From assembly GCA_025024175.1 (NCBI GenBank), contig QCXZ01000137.1, positions 24,366,001 through 24,430,000 of the forward strand: a stretch of 64,000 bases of DNA. The letters run 5' to 3'. The stretch comes from Rhyzopertha dominica. Lineage: Eukaryota > Arthropoda > Insecta > Coleoptera > Bostrichidae. Position numbers and translations under genes: made by a program. This document shows positions 11,481 to 26,400 of the stretch, one piece after another (within the stretch, counting starts at the first letter, position 1; the number at the start of each line of letters is the position of its first letter). The notes under the pieces are model-generated. The model saw only the letters and a program-made list of their open reading frames with translations. It did not search any database and had not been told where the DNA came from.

Positions 11481-14140
11481 AATTACTACTCAGCAAAGGA
11501 TGAATCTTGNTTATTAAGACGATATTTATTTTCACCAGCGGTTATCAATCTTTGTATCTACCGAGTTTCTATACCTTTCTTCTTTTAGATGCAGACTTTT
11601 AAATTGACGCACTGGAACACACTAAAAGGTGATGCAGTTTGATACAGAAATAAAGTTTTATAGTTTACTGAAAATATGCAACACTGCGTATATATGTAAA
11701 TGTATTAAAAATATTGACCATTTTCGTACATTTTGTTTTGGCGCATCACAAATTTCTGTAGGTTTATTTTAACTTTATTTTATCTGTTTATCTATATCAT
11801 ATATTTTAATTAGATTCTGTGCAATTTTTACACGCTTTTGTCTCTTACTATGTTTCGCAACTTCTCTCTAGTGTGTTGACATCGTTAGCCACACGCGGTA
11901 ACATAGACAACGCGCAGTCCATATTTATTAGGTCTGCAACTGAAATATCGTCTTTTTGAGATTAATAATTGTTAAAATGCCTCTTTTCTGTTTTAGTTTG
12001 AGTACTTTCCAGTTTTATAAGTCTGAGCGCTGTAGATCAAATAAATTATGGTAGTATATTAAAAAATAAAAATATTTTCATGGATGTGTCATTTATTGCT
12101 ATACTGTAAGTAGATAATAAGTTGTTGTGCGTATTATAAGTACAAAAAATATCAAAAGTCAGTTTCAAATGGGGACCCATACTTTTATAATATCATCTTA
12201 TCAGGCATAAAAATTCTATATGAAAATAATAATAGGTAAGTATTAGCAATTTAACATTTTTCTATTGCAAAAATGTCCTTAGTTGGCTTTGAGACAAATT
12301 AAAATTAATTAAATTAAAAATTGTCAACGATCATGCGGTGGAGCTTAAGTTCTTCAGTTATCCTCAAAAACATAAACCGGTAAACAGATAATATCAAACT
12401 TCAAGAACATTGGATCTCCCAAGGCAAGTGTAGGTACCATTAAGAAACAAACCTGTTGTTGATGGTGAAATGGTTGAAATTGTTGTTTTGGGATATTTTT
12501 CCATATATCCCGCAATTTTTGTAACACAATCTGTAAACAAGATTCTGCAAATCATCAGTAGACAAAATTTTAAGAATACGTAATTTTCATTTATATGCAT
12601 TCTTTATAATGCATCTTTCTAGTGAAGTATTTCGAATTTATTTTTATCTTGCTCACAAGGAAGTGATCTTTTTCTTGATGTCATTTGGACATATATAGCC
12701 AATTTTGCAAAAAAAAAAAGTAATTATTCGGCACAATTTTCATTACCGGAGTTATTTAATTTTTAAGAATCTTGACAATTTAATGTTTACTGTGAATCAC
12801 GTGGTATTGTCGCACTACAATTTAATAAAAAAAGTGGTAAGTAAATCAACATTTAATTGTTCTGGGTAAATAACTATGTTTACTAATTCTTAATATCTAG
12901 ACATCTCGCGCAAATTTGAATATCCTTGTTTAAACAATTTTTCGTTGGTTGGCCATAGAATTATATATCATATTATATCAACATGATAGCGTACCTACAC
13001 ATAGTACCCAGTTAATAAACATTTTTTTACAAGAGCAAGGGATAGCCAACAATGATTTTTTTCTTTTGCTATCCCAGTCAGTAGATTTGTCACTGCTGAA
13101 TTTTTTAGTAAGTAAAAAGACTGCATGCGGTAAATACTGAATGAGCTTTAAAATTTAAACCCTGAATTTAATACGAATGTCAAACGCATGAAGATTTGCT
13201 GCTACTTATAACTATTTAAAAGCTATAATTTAATAGTACCGTAATTTCTGTTTTTTTTTAAACTAGGATCTAAGTTTGTTGGTCTTCACATTTTGGTTGA
13301 CAAATCCAACACGCTTGAAGATGAAGATGCTAGAGTTTTTTAACGATTTTTGGTGATTCTTCTGATTTTGCCGATATCAAGTAACAAATATGTTGTATTT
13401 TCTTGACATAATTTTATCCCATCCCCTGCAAGCAGCATATAAATTTAAATAGTCTTCGTTTGAATAATTTAAGCACCCCGGCTTGACTGTTGACAATTTT
13501 TAACAGCGTGACATTTTCTTAACACACGTTTGTTTCATAAAGGGTCAAGGTCAATTAGGAATAAGTAATTGAACTAGTAATATTATTCCTATATTTCAAA
13601 AACTGCGAAATTTCAAAGTAGACAACCCGATGCAAATTTCTCATTATGCTTAATGCTGAATAAGATGATATCTGCTAATATAAATATCAGAATAATATAC
13701 AAAGTCTACTAAGTGGTCCCTTTCTACAGAGAAAGCACCCGAGGTTAAAAAAATAGAGGGCTTTGTACGGAAAAAAACTAATCGTTATGTTCTGGTCTGC
13801 AAAAGTAGTCATTTTTTATATAAACTTTTAAATACGTCAAAATGGTTGGACTTAGGTATGGGAGATTTAAAGAAATGTGTTGAAAACACTTTAGGCTAAT
13901 GTCCCCCATTAATATTAGTTCCAAATGGGACACTTTATATTTATAGGAATAAGCAAATGTCTACACATTTTGTGACACTTTGTGCTGCATTTTGTATCCC
14001 GTAAATTCAATGACATTTTCACCAAACAAAATAATTTTAAAATGTTTACATATTTAATGTATAATTCAAAATGTTTTACAAAAGTCCATATAAGAAAAAA
14101 ATATAAATGTTATTGGCTAAAACAAATTAAAATGTATACC
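11481..14140. other. Downstream flank of gene B
   Basis: AT-rich, no gene recognised. The 3'UTR of gene B lies at its right end. An ATTAAA on the minus strand near 14053 is a possible but weak polyadenylation signal. Confidence 0.4.
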
Positions 14141-14453
14141 CTAGTAATATTTGGATGCTTGTAAATAATGATCTTTTGGTATGCTACTCTTATTTTCCAC
14201 TTCCAATAAACAATCACTGATATTCTTTTTGGTATCGACTGCTATCGCCAGAGCTTCCTTTACAGAGTCGCTGTCGATCGTTCTCAGATCTGATGCATCA
14301 CCGATGGCTGCACACGCTCTAATAAATTTAGAGACGCAATCGGTTCCATATTTTCCATATTCACTAGTTTGATAGTCCCATGGTGTTAGGTAATGGTAAG
14401 GGAGCCAGTAGCTTTTCGTATATATAAATACTAAATTAGTATCAGCCGGATAC
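14141..14453 (-). CDS. Gene B exon 5 (third histidine box lost)
   Basis: 313 bp from a TTGCAG acceptor to a TAG stop at 14141-14143. It completes the split Lys codon and encodes residues 223-325. W-L-P-Y-H-Y-L-T-P-W-D-Y replaces the family W-H-N-x-H-H-x-F-P-W-D-Y. The C-terminal tail keeps the length and the K-F-I, D-L-R order of the family but is divergent and ends in a short polar tail. Confidence 0.82.
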
Positions 14454-17400
14454 CTGCAATATAAGTTTGTGTCAAATAAATACCCTAAACACTTTGTTCA
14501 TAAAATTGTAGTAAACCTTGCAAATAAACAGACGTTTATTAAACATGGCTGCAATGTCCAATATGTTCTACATAAATATTTATGTACACGGGATTAATCA
14601 GTTAAATCTATGCATCATTGGATTTAAGTACCATCATTCGAGTCATCACTATCCCTGGCAAGCTACTCTTCACTTGACTTCATTTGAGTATGTGTCTTGA
14701 TAAAGATATATAATAAATAATATAATAAATTAATTAATTAAATAATAATTAAATAATAAATTTCGAAAGCTTGACTAAATAAAAAAATGGTAATGTCTTG
14801 TTACTTATCCACAGGTATATAAATTACTATAACTGAAATGGTATGCCTTTTACTAAAAAATTCATTTATTAACTCGGTTACCGGTTTTGAGGTTCAATGT
14901 AACCTCATCATCGGTCCGATGACAAACCATTTCAGTTATAGTAATTTATATACTTGCACTCCCAAGTTGGGTAATATTTACTATATATCCATAAGTCTTA
15001 CGAATGATGTAGAATTTACGATATATGCTTTGCAATACTGATTATATCCTACCAGTGAAATGAAAGGAACTAAAGAACTGTTCTTCCTTTGCTTATAGAA
15101 AGAATATAAATAATGAAAGATATATCACTGTTTTAGCTCTAGCAGAGACATAGCTACTCAAGGAGAACTGTTGAACAAGCTCTTAAGGAAAGAAATAAAA
15201 TTTGCGGCTATGGTAGCCTTTCAAATAAACTTAAATTGATTTCTAATACACTCACAAAGATTTACCTTCCTATATATACGGGTTTTCGCCTTTTTATTCA
15301 AAGCCACAGAATAAATGTTTAAACATAAAGTTTCTTAATTTTTTATAAAAACCTCATGGTGAAATAAAAACAATCCAGCATCAGCTGACTGAGATCTTTA
15401 CTCCATTCTGAATAGCACATTGGATAGAAAAATCGAACTAAACAATAAAGTACTAAGGTACCCTACAATCAATTGTTTTTGAGATATTTTATGTTGAAGC
15501 TAACTTCTATATCTGAAGTTGTTTAAATGAAAAAGCTTCTTAATATTTCGAGAAGAATCTCGCGATGACAAGAAAAAATCGAACACCGCCAACAATGTTG
15601 TTAAATCAGCTGAAACGACCCCATTCTGAATAGTTTATTGGATAGAACACATCCAATTAAACAAAAAAGTACTAAAATACTGCCACCATTTATTTTTCAG
15701 ATATTTCATGGTGAATAATAATCGGTGCACTCGTTTTTGTATTATAATTTTTCTTTTTAGGTTTTCGTTGTTTAAAAAAATATGTGAAAATCACATTTTA
15801 TTGTTGACTGCAGTTACATTTATCAAAGTTTCTTTGATTTGTCGGTATAACTTAGCGATTTTGATAGAAGGCGAATAGTTGGTTTGCAAGAGGACGTTTA
15901 TACCACCATACACGCACACCATATATACTTATATTTACTGTATGCGCAAAGTTGCTAATGCTAGGATCCATAATTTTCCAAGGTATAGAATGTTTCAGCT
16001 GTGACCTTTTATGATGAATTATCTAATATTTTCTGTTGTTTAAGATTTTCGCTGGGTAATGTATGCAATTTCTAGCAAAGTATGATTAGTTAACTTGAAA
16101 TTTTCAGACTTAGTTGTTAACATTATCTTATTTCAGTATTACTTTATGCAGCGTAATAGCTAAAACAACTAAAATAAAATTAAAACATAAAATAGACAAA
16201 CACTATTTGGTCCAAAGAATGTCCAAGTAAATTTTATTTTGAAATAAATGGTTTTGAACGATTGAAAATTTACTGAAGAAAATGAGATGACGTTTTTTTT
16301 AAATAGAATTTGCAAGTTTTTTTTTTGAAAAGGTCTAAACGTGTCGCACACAGATATGTGTAAATATATTTTTATGTAAATGTGCGTGTTACCTATCGTG
16401 CTGGTCCTTAACCTTTCGCTTTGTTCTTATAATTCAAACGTTTTTCATAAGCATACAATAGGAGGGGCACAGTGCTGACCCCTTACAACAATCTGTGAGC
16501 ATGTTATTTGAAAGAATACTTACTTTGTAATATATTCGTTGCTGTCCATTTTCTTGTACAAAAGAATTGTATGCAGAATATAATTTATAAAGAAAATTGA
16601 ACAAGATTTTAATCACTTTCTAATCGTTTTATAAAGGTGTAATAAAGATTACTTGCGTTTTGTGCAATACTTACTTTTCGCCAGGTTGTAATCCCCATAT
16701 TCTGATAGCGCTGTGGATGAGCCAACACAAATGTATTACCAGCGCGTACCTAGTAAATCCTACTGCTACCAAGCAGTTTATCAACGGCTCTCCCCAATAT
16801 TCTGCAGGGGCATTTATTGGTAGTAAAAGGAATACTATAGTGTACAAAAGCCAGTAAAACCTAAAATTATATTTATAGTGATAATGACGGAGATAAAACC
16901 AATGGAACTTGCCTCTTTTGGAACATAACTATTTTATCTTGCTCCAAGTCCGACATATCGATCTCCTTTATAAGCTTCTCCATTGCAGGACTGGGTTTAA
17001 GAGTAACGCTTACGAAGTGGGCAAATATTAATCCTTTGCTAGGATTGAATGGATCCAAATCGGTTCCAAAATACTTGTGGTGCATTCTGTGCTGTCTCAC
17101 CCATTCATAAATAGTTCCCTAAAATTAAACATTATTTGTAGTTATATTAGTGTATTATATTAACGTATCAACCTTATTTTACGTTATAGTTACATGTATA
17201 CACATTCTCTTTAGAACGGCGTACCTACTTCAAGCTTCATTATTATAATTATAACCGAATCTGTTATTCGTACCGATAAATAAATACAGTTGATTATTAC
17301 CCTTTAACTACAAGTAATATATTGCTAGAGTGTGACCCAGAATAATGCTGTGATACTCTACTTTATATACTTACTCTGGTGTTCTCTGGAAGTTCTTTTT

Positions 17401-20400
17401 GTTCTCCTACAGTATTAATACAACTCTAACTGTTTAAGTACTTCTCTGGTGTTAAATTAAATGTATGTGTTCAATTAGGGAAACAAAATAAGTCACAGGA
17501 TAAGAACCAGTGATGGGCGTTTACGCGTAAATTATAATTTTCTACATTACCCGCGTAAAAAAATGTAGATAAAGCATTTTGGCGTAGATTTTGAGTAGAA
17601 AATATGAGACGAGTATATTATGGCTATTGTATATTAAGTGTATTATGCAAATTATTTGGTTCCAATTTCCCTGTTTTATGGGTCAATTCTTCAAAATTTT
17701 TTAAGCACTGCAGTTTTTTAATATTTATATTACAAATTTGCATAACTTATTTTAGTAAGTCATCAGAATACCCAAACGGTTTTCTTACTTCTTTGGGACA
17801 AAACATGCGTTTCGAACTCTTTTCTTCTACGAGTATATTAGGTATAATAGGTAGCATATGAAATAGCCCGTCTTCTTCCGTTTATAGACAAGAAAGATAA
17901 TAAAATAACAGTTTACAGTCATTTAGGAACCCATTGACCGATTGAGGGCTTCAAAGCATGCTTGTGCCTTCTGGCCCTAACAACTGCATGCCGAAACAAG
18001 TTATTGTTGTTTAACGTGTGTCTAGGTATTTTAATTACAACAAAGTAGTATTTTGTTTAGTTAGGAAGCAACAAAAATAATAATGTACAAAATAATACTG
18101 TCATTTGAAGCATTTGGAGCTGTTAAAAGTACTAAATATTACTAGTTTGCTGTTTATCTACATAATATTATTTTCTACAGTAGACTTTTAAAGTAAAATA
18201 TTACATAGTTTACGCGTAGATAATGGCGTAATCTACATGGAGTATTCTACGCGCCCATCACTGATAAGAACAAGTCAAGCTAGCAAGACTTACTCTTTCC
18301 ATGGAAATTTTTCTCTACTTTGACCAAAAAAAAGAACCCCTGTATTTTTATTGGTGTTAAGGGATATCGTTACATGTAACACACACACAATATGCATACG
18401 CACATACATTATTGTGTAATGGTTCCGTTTTTGAATTTCAAATTTCGAATGCTAATTTGAAATCAGGAAAAATGTGTTGTGCTCGAATGACTTGGCCTCA
18501 AAAATCCTACGTCATAGTAGGTAACAAAGTTCACAGGGAATAGCATTATATTGCCTAGCATTTTGATGTTGTGTAATTATCTGAATTATCAATCTAAATA
18601 CCGATATAATATCCATTTTTACATTTTTGTTGGCGTTTCGTAAAATACATATTTAACTTTCGCTTTGCAAATATCAAATGAACAGTTCGAAAGCTCGTTT
18701 TCTTAATTATACCTACGCATTTAACAAATGCTTGATGTACATGTCACTGTACAGTAATATGTCCTTTCAAATGAGTTATGCGAAGAAACTTCTAATAAGT
18801 GCATTCAGTAGCTATTTATGCTTTTCCTCATGCAGTACTTGACAACACTTAAAATTCTCCAATCACAATAAATTTGTTTCACTTTTCCAACATTCAATGT
18901 AAGAAAACATTATGTTCAAGCGACAAACAATAGCAAGAGAAAGCCAAACAAACGTACGTCTTTTGTGTCAGCTTTAATATTTATGTTAAACAAGCCTATG
19001 ATGCTAAAACCTACGTTAACCGCTGACGCAACATTTAATATTTGCTAAACATAATCAGTGGCGTATCCAGGAGGGGAGACGAATGCGGTAAATCCCCCAC
19101 CCCTCCTTCCCACCAACAAATCGAAAATTAGAAAATGAAAATAAAGTTGATGCAAGTAATAAACAAGTACGACTATGGCTGCATTCTGCGTTTATAACAA
19201 ATATAAAATTAATTATTCTTTCTACATACATCACTGTCTTTTTTTAAACACTGACAAGAAAACGCATTATTACACACAACACTTGTAGATTGCGAGTGTT
19301 CGGACTAGCCATAAGTAATACCGATTTACTGCTGTTTAACATAAACTGCTTTGCTATTCTGTTGATTTCTACAACAGATGGCATTTTAGTGTACTTTCTT
19401 CTTAATAACTAGTAGCATAATTGAATTATAACACTTAAAACGCCGGATCATATTCAGGTCGATTGTGCCGTCATGGCACAGTTAAAGAAGTGTGGTCCTT
19501 ACCCAGAAACATTTTGTTCATATTCGTACATCCAACAGCCGAGAAAATTTTTGCCAATATTTTGTTGTATATGACATGCGGAATACAAGAGTGAGTGTCA
19601 TAACTAACTGGCAGAACNTACCATGTGCGTGCGGCAGACAGCTGGTTGTGGTAGTTCGTTACATGTGCGAGACATTGGTTAAAAATTACTAGATACACAG
19701 TAAACTGTATGAGTAAATAATGAGTGTTTATTACCTTTAGTAAAAGGAATTATTTCTGTCTCTCAGTTTCGTCAAACTAATCCGCTTATTTAAAACACAA
19801 AAAAGTTAAGTTGAAGCTGTTGATAATCCAGATTCAAGATGGCGGTAGTAGCAAACTGGAACGTAGCACCGTTATATGTACTACCACAGTTATGCAAGGC
19901 TTGCTAACAAAGGCGTATTACAGTTAATTGCACATTCAATATTTCAAAAAGGTTATTAAATGATAAAGAAAATTTGGAGCAATAACTCGATAACTCCGGC
20001 AAATTTAAAATTTTCTGCAAAACAAGAAGGAACTTATTTGAGGGAGTGGCTAGTTTACACTGTAAAAAAGGTGGTATTTACTGTAAATTTTGTAAGCTTT
20101 TATCTAGGAGGAAAGACAGGCAACAACAAGCATCAAGGCATAGGTGCTCTATGATGTACTGCGATGAAAAATGTACTTCCCACATGAAATCACAGCACAT
20201 ATATCATGAACATTCTGTGATTTTGTGTCGATTGCGATTTTCCAGTAACAAGTCATAGAAGTTCCAGCCCACTAAAAATATTCATAGTTTGTGATAATTC
20301 CTGAAGCTATGAATTCAAGTTGGTGGCAATATTTTAAAAGATCAAAATGGAATAATCCTGAGTGCTATCAGAATATTTTAAGAAAATTACTGCTGAGGAA

Positions 20401-23400
20401 ACGCGCAAAATTGACGGGCAGCAGTTTAGTGTAAAAGAAATTTTGACCCAATATGTATAGTTCTCTCACAACATACTTAACACACCAGAATGTATTAACG
20501 AAGAAAAGTTGATAAATTGCACGAAAGTTGAAAGTTGCATTGAAATGGCCTCGAATAGGTGAGTCCTGCTAGCTCGGTTCAAAAGCTAGACGTAACAAAT
20601 ACAACGAAAGAGCATCTAAAGCCATAGGTGTTTGCATTGGAAGAGATATCTTGGTGGCAACATGGTAAGGAAAGGAGACATTTTTGGGGCAAACTAAATA
20701 CTCCATCTTATTTTTTCTAAGCTTGGCAATACGCTCTTTGCATTTACGCTAACTCTATTATCTAAACTAAAGTAATACAGACTGTAAATATTGATGTACT
20801 GCACGTTGTTAGTCTTGAAGAAAATTGCTTGGCTGTATTTGCTCGAGTGAAACAAATAATGGGTAAATTATTTAAAGCCAATATTAAAAACCCAAGGCTG
20901 CCTGTTAAACAAATAAATACATCAAACCACGAAAAAGAAACAATGGGTGAGTATTAAAAGGTTTTAATTTTTGTCATTTAAGTGTATTATTATTTTGTCG
21001 AATAAAAAGTACTGTCGTGAGCAGATGAACTTTTTCATGTTGATAGATGGAATAATGATTTTCAAGGCTTATTACTATCCGTGTATATAAGCCAACCTTT
21101 TGTAACGTGTTATACAGGACGTTTGCGAAGTTTTGCAACAGGAATATTTACACAACCAGCTTTTGGTATTGTAATAATTTTTTTATCACATGATGTATCC
21201 AAATATACGAATATTGTTAAGAATTTTGTGTTAAGATCGTTAAAACCTTATCTTTAAAACTCACTAGCTAAAACGATTACAACTAACTGAAATAGCCCTC
21301 CTATACCTACACATATACCTTGCCATCTCCACTACAATAGTTAAAGAGGAAACAAAAAAATTATTTTGTTATCTAGAAGTAACGGAGTAAATGGCTTATT
21401 TCCTTCTGTTTTTTATATGTACAATATATTTTGGTATATATGGCATGTGCTTACATTTTAATTAGGTATTAGGCTTTTTTATTAATTCATTGTTTGTAAC
21501 AAAGTATTTGCAAATGCTTTTTGGATACGCAATGTGCAGAAGATAAATATTAGGAAGCTCTAAGAAGCTAACTCTTAGATGATTTCCACTTAATTTCCTC
21601 ACATGCACTAGAGCCTTGACATTGACATTGACAATAATAAGTTAATGATGGTAATTTTCATTGTTACTTAAAGTAACGTTTTAATGGAAGTATGCCAGAA
21701 TTATGAGAAAAAATTATAAACAGGCATGCCACACAGTAATAATATTTAAAGGGAGACAAAACTTTCAATCATAGGTTCGTATAGTTACTTAATTAAGCAA
21801 GCCAGAGGAAAATATTTTATATATAATAATGTTACCTAAGGGTTTAAACTTTACACGAGTAAGCTCACATTGTCGACGTAATTCACAAACGCTAAATAAT
21901 AGCATTAGAAAGCTAACATCGTGATTTATGGAGGAAATATTCATTTTATTCAGTCACGTGGTATATTGTTAGCGGTGACAGTATCCATTGAATGTATGTC
22001 TCTACATACGTTTCATTCCAGAGAACAATTAATTACATAAAATGAAAGCGGCGGTGCTAATAAAAACTGGGTGCAATATCATCGGATCACAATGTAAGCC
22101 TATCAGAACAAAATACACGAGGAGAAAGTAAGGATTACTTAAAAACGGAATTACCTGTGCAAACTTGGTTCTTGNAACCAATTACCAAACAGTNACAGAT
22201 GTTCCCAAACCAGGAGGTCATTAGCTTAATTGCTGTTTTATAGACAAAACTGAAGTGATGGAATTTTCTTAAATAAGGCAGTATCTGATATTCAATGGAT
22301 GAAACGAAACGTTAGTTATGTGCAGTACATGAAATTGAAATATTATTGTTATAGGCGACTACGCTATATTGCAGATGTGAATTTTTTAATTAAAATTTGA
22401 GGCTACCCAGCTATGTATATTGTTACAAATGTTATTACTGTTGTTGCTCTTATTGAACTGAAACTTTCAAAATAATTTACGTAATCTTTTACTCAGCTTT
22501 TATTTTGCAGTTGTTGAAGGATTAAGGACTAATTTTATTTTAGTAATTGAATCAAAAATGTAATAGCACATTTAGGTTTAACAGAAATATCGGTTACACG
22601 TAGAGCTCTGTGTTTGAGCTTAGCAAATGCATGATTTCATACTGCTGTTCCCCATTAAAGGACGGATGGTAGACAATTTTGAAAAAAGAACATATGTTTA
22701 GAAAGCCATAAAGCAATTTTCAAATTCTTTTTAAGAATCACTCTTTACATAGGCTTATTTTCTTTCCATAAGCTGGATCAAAAGATCTCTATAGCTTCAG
22801 AACTATATCAAGTAAAAATTTGGCTAGGATATAATCTCTCCAAAATTACATTTAGGTTAGGAATATCACCAGAGAAAATACATTTCAACCAGTTTTTTTT
22901 TTTGAAAATTAAGCAATTTAATCCCGTTACATAAAGAATGCAAAACAGTTTTTTTTGCGACATTTCCAAATGTTAAATGTTAAATTCTTTTACTGAAACA
23001 ATGTTTAGCATTTAAGTAGCAGTTACGCGGTAATCGGTCAAACTGTTGCGATATTACTAAGAGTTTAGGTTTGATAACTTTGACTGAAAATATTATTTCC
23101 CTTTTAGTCTATAAAATATTAGCTATTTTGCAATGTACGTATAATCTCTGCAGAGCAGGGTTGAAGCAAAGTATATTGATAAAAAGTATGGTCTATCATC
23201 AAGGAAATGTATGAATCACAGCAAAATCATGTACATTTGTATAGAATTCAACGAAACAGAAACACATCAAGCTTGTTGACTGAAGATATTACTCAACGTT
23301 TAGTAGATAGATCAACATAATCTTTGATCTCTCGTAAGTCTCAGGTCGTGAATACTCTTGTGAAAAAGACGACCTAGTATTGGCAGTACTGAACAGTGAA

Positions 23401-26400
23401 CTTAATGATAATGATGAATTAGTAGAGACGATATTAAACATAGAGGGGTTTAGTTAAGTACTTTAGACAATTTGTGCTTATTCTCTGGGACAATAAAGAA
23501 GGTTCATCAAAATAAAACTGAAGATAAACATCATAGAATGGCAAAAGCAATAAATCTGGCATTCAAAAAATCCGAAACCAACAATTCGAATTTTGATAAT
23601 TTGCAGCACATCTAGATTAATTTCAGACTGAATATTATATATTATGTTCATCTAAAACTTGTTATCATCAATACATTTATATATTATACAGTCCACTCTT
23701 TGTTATTTGTGTTATTGTAGCATAACTTGATAATAACATTACCTGTCCTGTCAATGTTTGACATAACATGAGGAAAACTCTTAGCCTGGTGCTGGCCTTG
23801 TACGATTGGTGTGCCCAAAGCCTGTGGGATCCAGCAGTCGCTCCTAGTACTCCGAGCAGGACAAGAANTAGTGCTGCANACCAACGTATTTTTTTAGTAT
23901 ACAGCACTAGCCTGTATTTCGGTAGATAACAAAATATACGCNGTTTATTTCAGAGGGTACGACGTAATCGACTTTTTTTTATTGCGTATCCTTTGGCTAT
24001 ATCCAAATTCATTTAAGAAATACTTAATAAAATATTTTATCCAAAGAAATTGAAATTAAACAATTCACATTAACATCACTCTTAGTTCAACACTTATGCA
24101 TCCTATCAGCCCCTAACTGTCTGCCAGTTTTGTCTTAAAGACATTGATCTTCAACTATCCTTATGAAAATTAGTCGAAAGGACTGAGGTTTGGAGACCCA
24201 GGTGGTCATTCAAAGGTTCCCTTCTACGAATCCATTTGCCTAGAAATGCTGTATCCAAATCTTGTAAAACGGGAAGGAACACCATTTCGTTGAAACCAAA
24301 TGTTATTATTAATTAAAATATCAGCTTCTATAGGACAAGAAAAATTCGGAACTAGTTGTCCCTGTGAAAATTCCAAATTTGATGTTCCATTTTGATTTTC
24401 GTCAAATACTTTAGTCCTGATTCTGGACCATTGAAAATCACTGTCCAAACATTGACCTTTTTTGAACCAAGAGTGTTTCCTTCCCTCATACAATTTTTGA
24501 AACGATGAAATTTTGGTGCTCTAAAAAGTCTAACTACTGAAGATTAGTTAATTTAATTATTAATTAATTAATAAATAAGTTAGTTTCGCATTCTTGCCAT
24601 ATCTATGTATACAATCATCATTGAAATTTCAATCCCGTGAATTTCAGTTACGTAGGAGACTTGTTTTGATAGTTTTTCCGTGTATCTGTGTTGGAGCTGC
24701 ATATAATTTACATAAGTTAATAAACTCTCAATATCGGCAATGTAATTAAAGCAAGTGCTCGGCAACTAAATATTTCCTGTTCACGCGATTATAGTTGCGG
24801 CAGTATATATGACAGCTCTTACTATATACCTGTCTCGACAGTTATTGCTACGTAATGTCAATATTAGCGAGATTTCATTTACAGGTATGGTGCCTAGTGA
24901 TTTTTTAAATACTGCCCTGGCCAATTCTCTAAAGTTTTGCAAGTTTGTTTTACCATAACGTGATTTCTTTTCGTATTATAAGCTTTAGGTGAAAAATAAT
25001 GTGTCTAAGCTATGGCTTCAGCTGATATACTGTTATAATAAATCTATCAATACACATTGCTGGATACGTGTTGACAAAGAGTATCCATAACATTTTTATA
25101 ACGCACAACACTATTTTATTATAATGAGCCTATTCTCTAGGTATATATTTTCCCGGTTTTTATTTGTAAAATAATATATAGCGATAATTTTATTTTTTTA
25201 GTACCTTGCATTTAATATTATCTATGTAACATTAAATTCAGTTATGAAGTTGACAAGTTTGTATTAATATATTTCAAAGTTTACCATAGTGATGTGATGA
25301 TTTTTACTTAGAGTGTGCAGATAGAAGGGATGAGAAAGAAAAAACTACATATTGCTACTTAAATAGATATGGGCGGAGCAATTGTCAAGGGCTAGTATGT
25401 CATCTAGCAAAACTAAGGAATTATCGGTTGTGGCCTTGGTGACGCGTAAATTATGATTATTTTTTTATATTAGTTACATATCGGAAATAGCAAAGGAAGA
25501 AAAAGACAGTAATGTTGTTATTCAGTCGATACTGACGACCTGAAAGGAAGCAGCAAAACTCGTTAGTCGCGGAATCCGATTGAATAACCAAGATAAATGT
25601 CGCCTATATGTGTATCTGTTATCTATCGAAGATACAAAAAATAAAATGCGAATATTTTATTTAATAGCCTTTAATATAAAAGATATGCAACCACATAGGG
25701 CTAGTTACAAAGCAAAAAATATAATTACGAAAGAGAAGTAGCTAATCATTGTTTATGAACGACAAATGAATCATAGAGAAAATAGACTAAGAAAAATATT
25801 ATTTAAAGGCTCAGCTTACTTGAAATGTAGGTAGATATTCACAGTGGTGTAAAGGACGGTCAAGGAAGAAATCAATACCCGCACTGATTATCAAACTAAG
25901 AAAAGCTTTATAATAAAAAAAGATAGACCATTTACGTTGGGATTACAGCATACAGATTGAAGGGCAAGAGTATAGTATAGTGTTTGACCTCTTTTTTTCA
26001 AGCACACTTAGTTTAATGGCCCAAACAGAGTGTTTTTCCGTATGTATGTTTCTATGTCTATAAATTATTCAGAAATGTAACATAGCCTATATCATACAGT
26101 AAGCTTTTGTTAAATATAGACACATAAATATAACCATAATGTGGCTTTTGACGGATATTACTTCAAATATTCTTCTATTATTAACTTTCATTAACGTTAT
26201 TTAAAAAAAAAACTAAAATATCACATATATAAGCACAATTGGAGAAAGCATCGAAAACTATATGTATTTCTTACAATCGCCAGTTAAACTTATAGGAATT
26301 GAAAACTTGAAACAAAGCTTGTATTTCTGTTTCTTTTTTTACAATAACTTTAAAAATTTTAAAAGGAAGTGAGATTCTAAAATAATGTACATATAACAAC

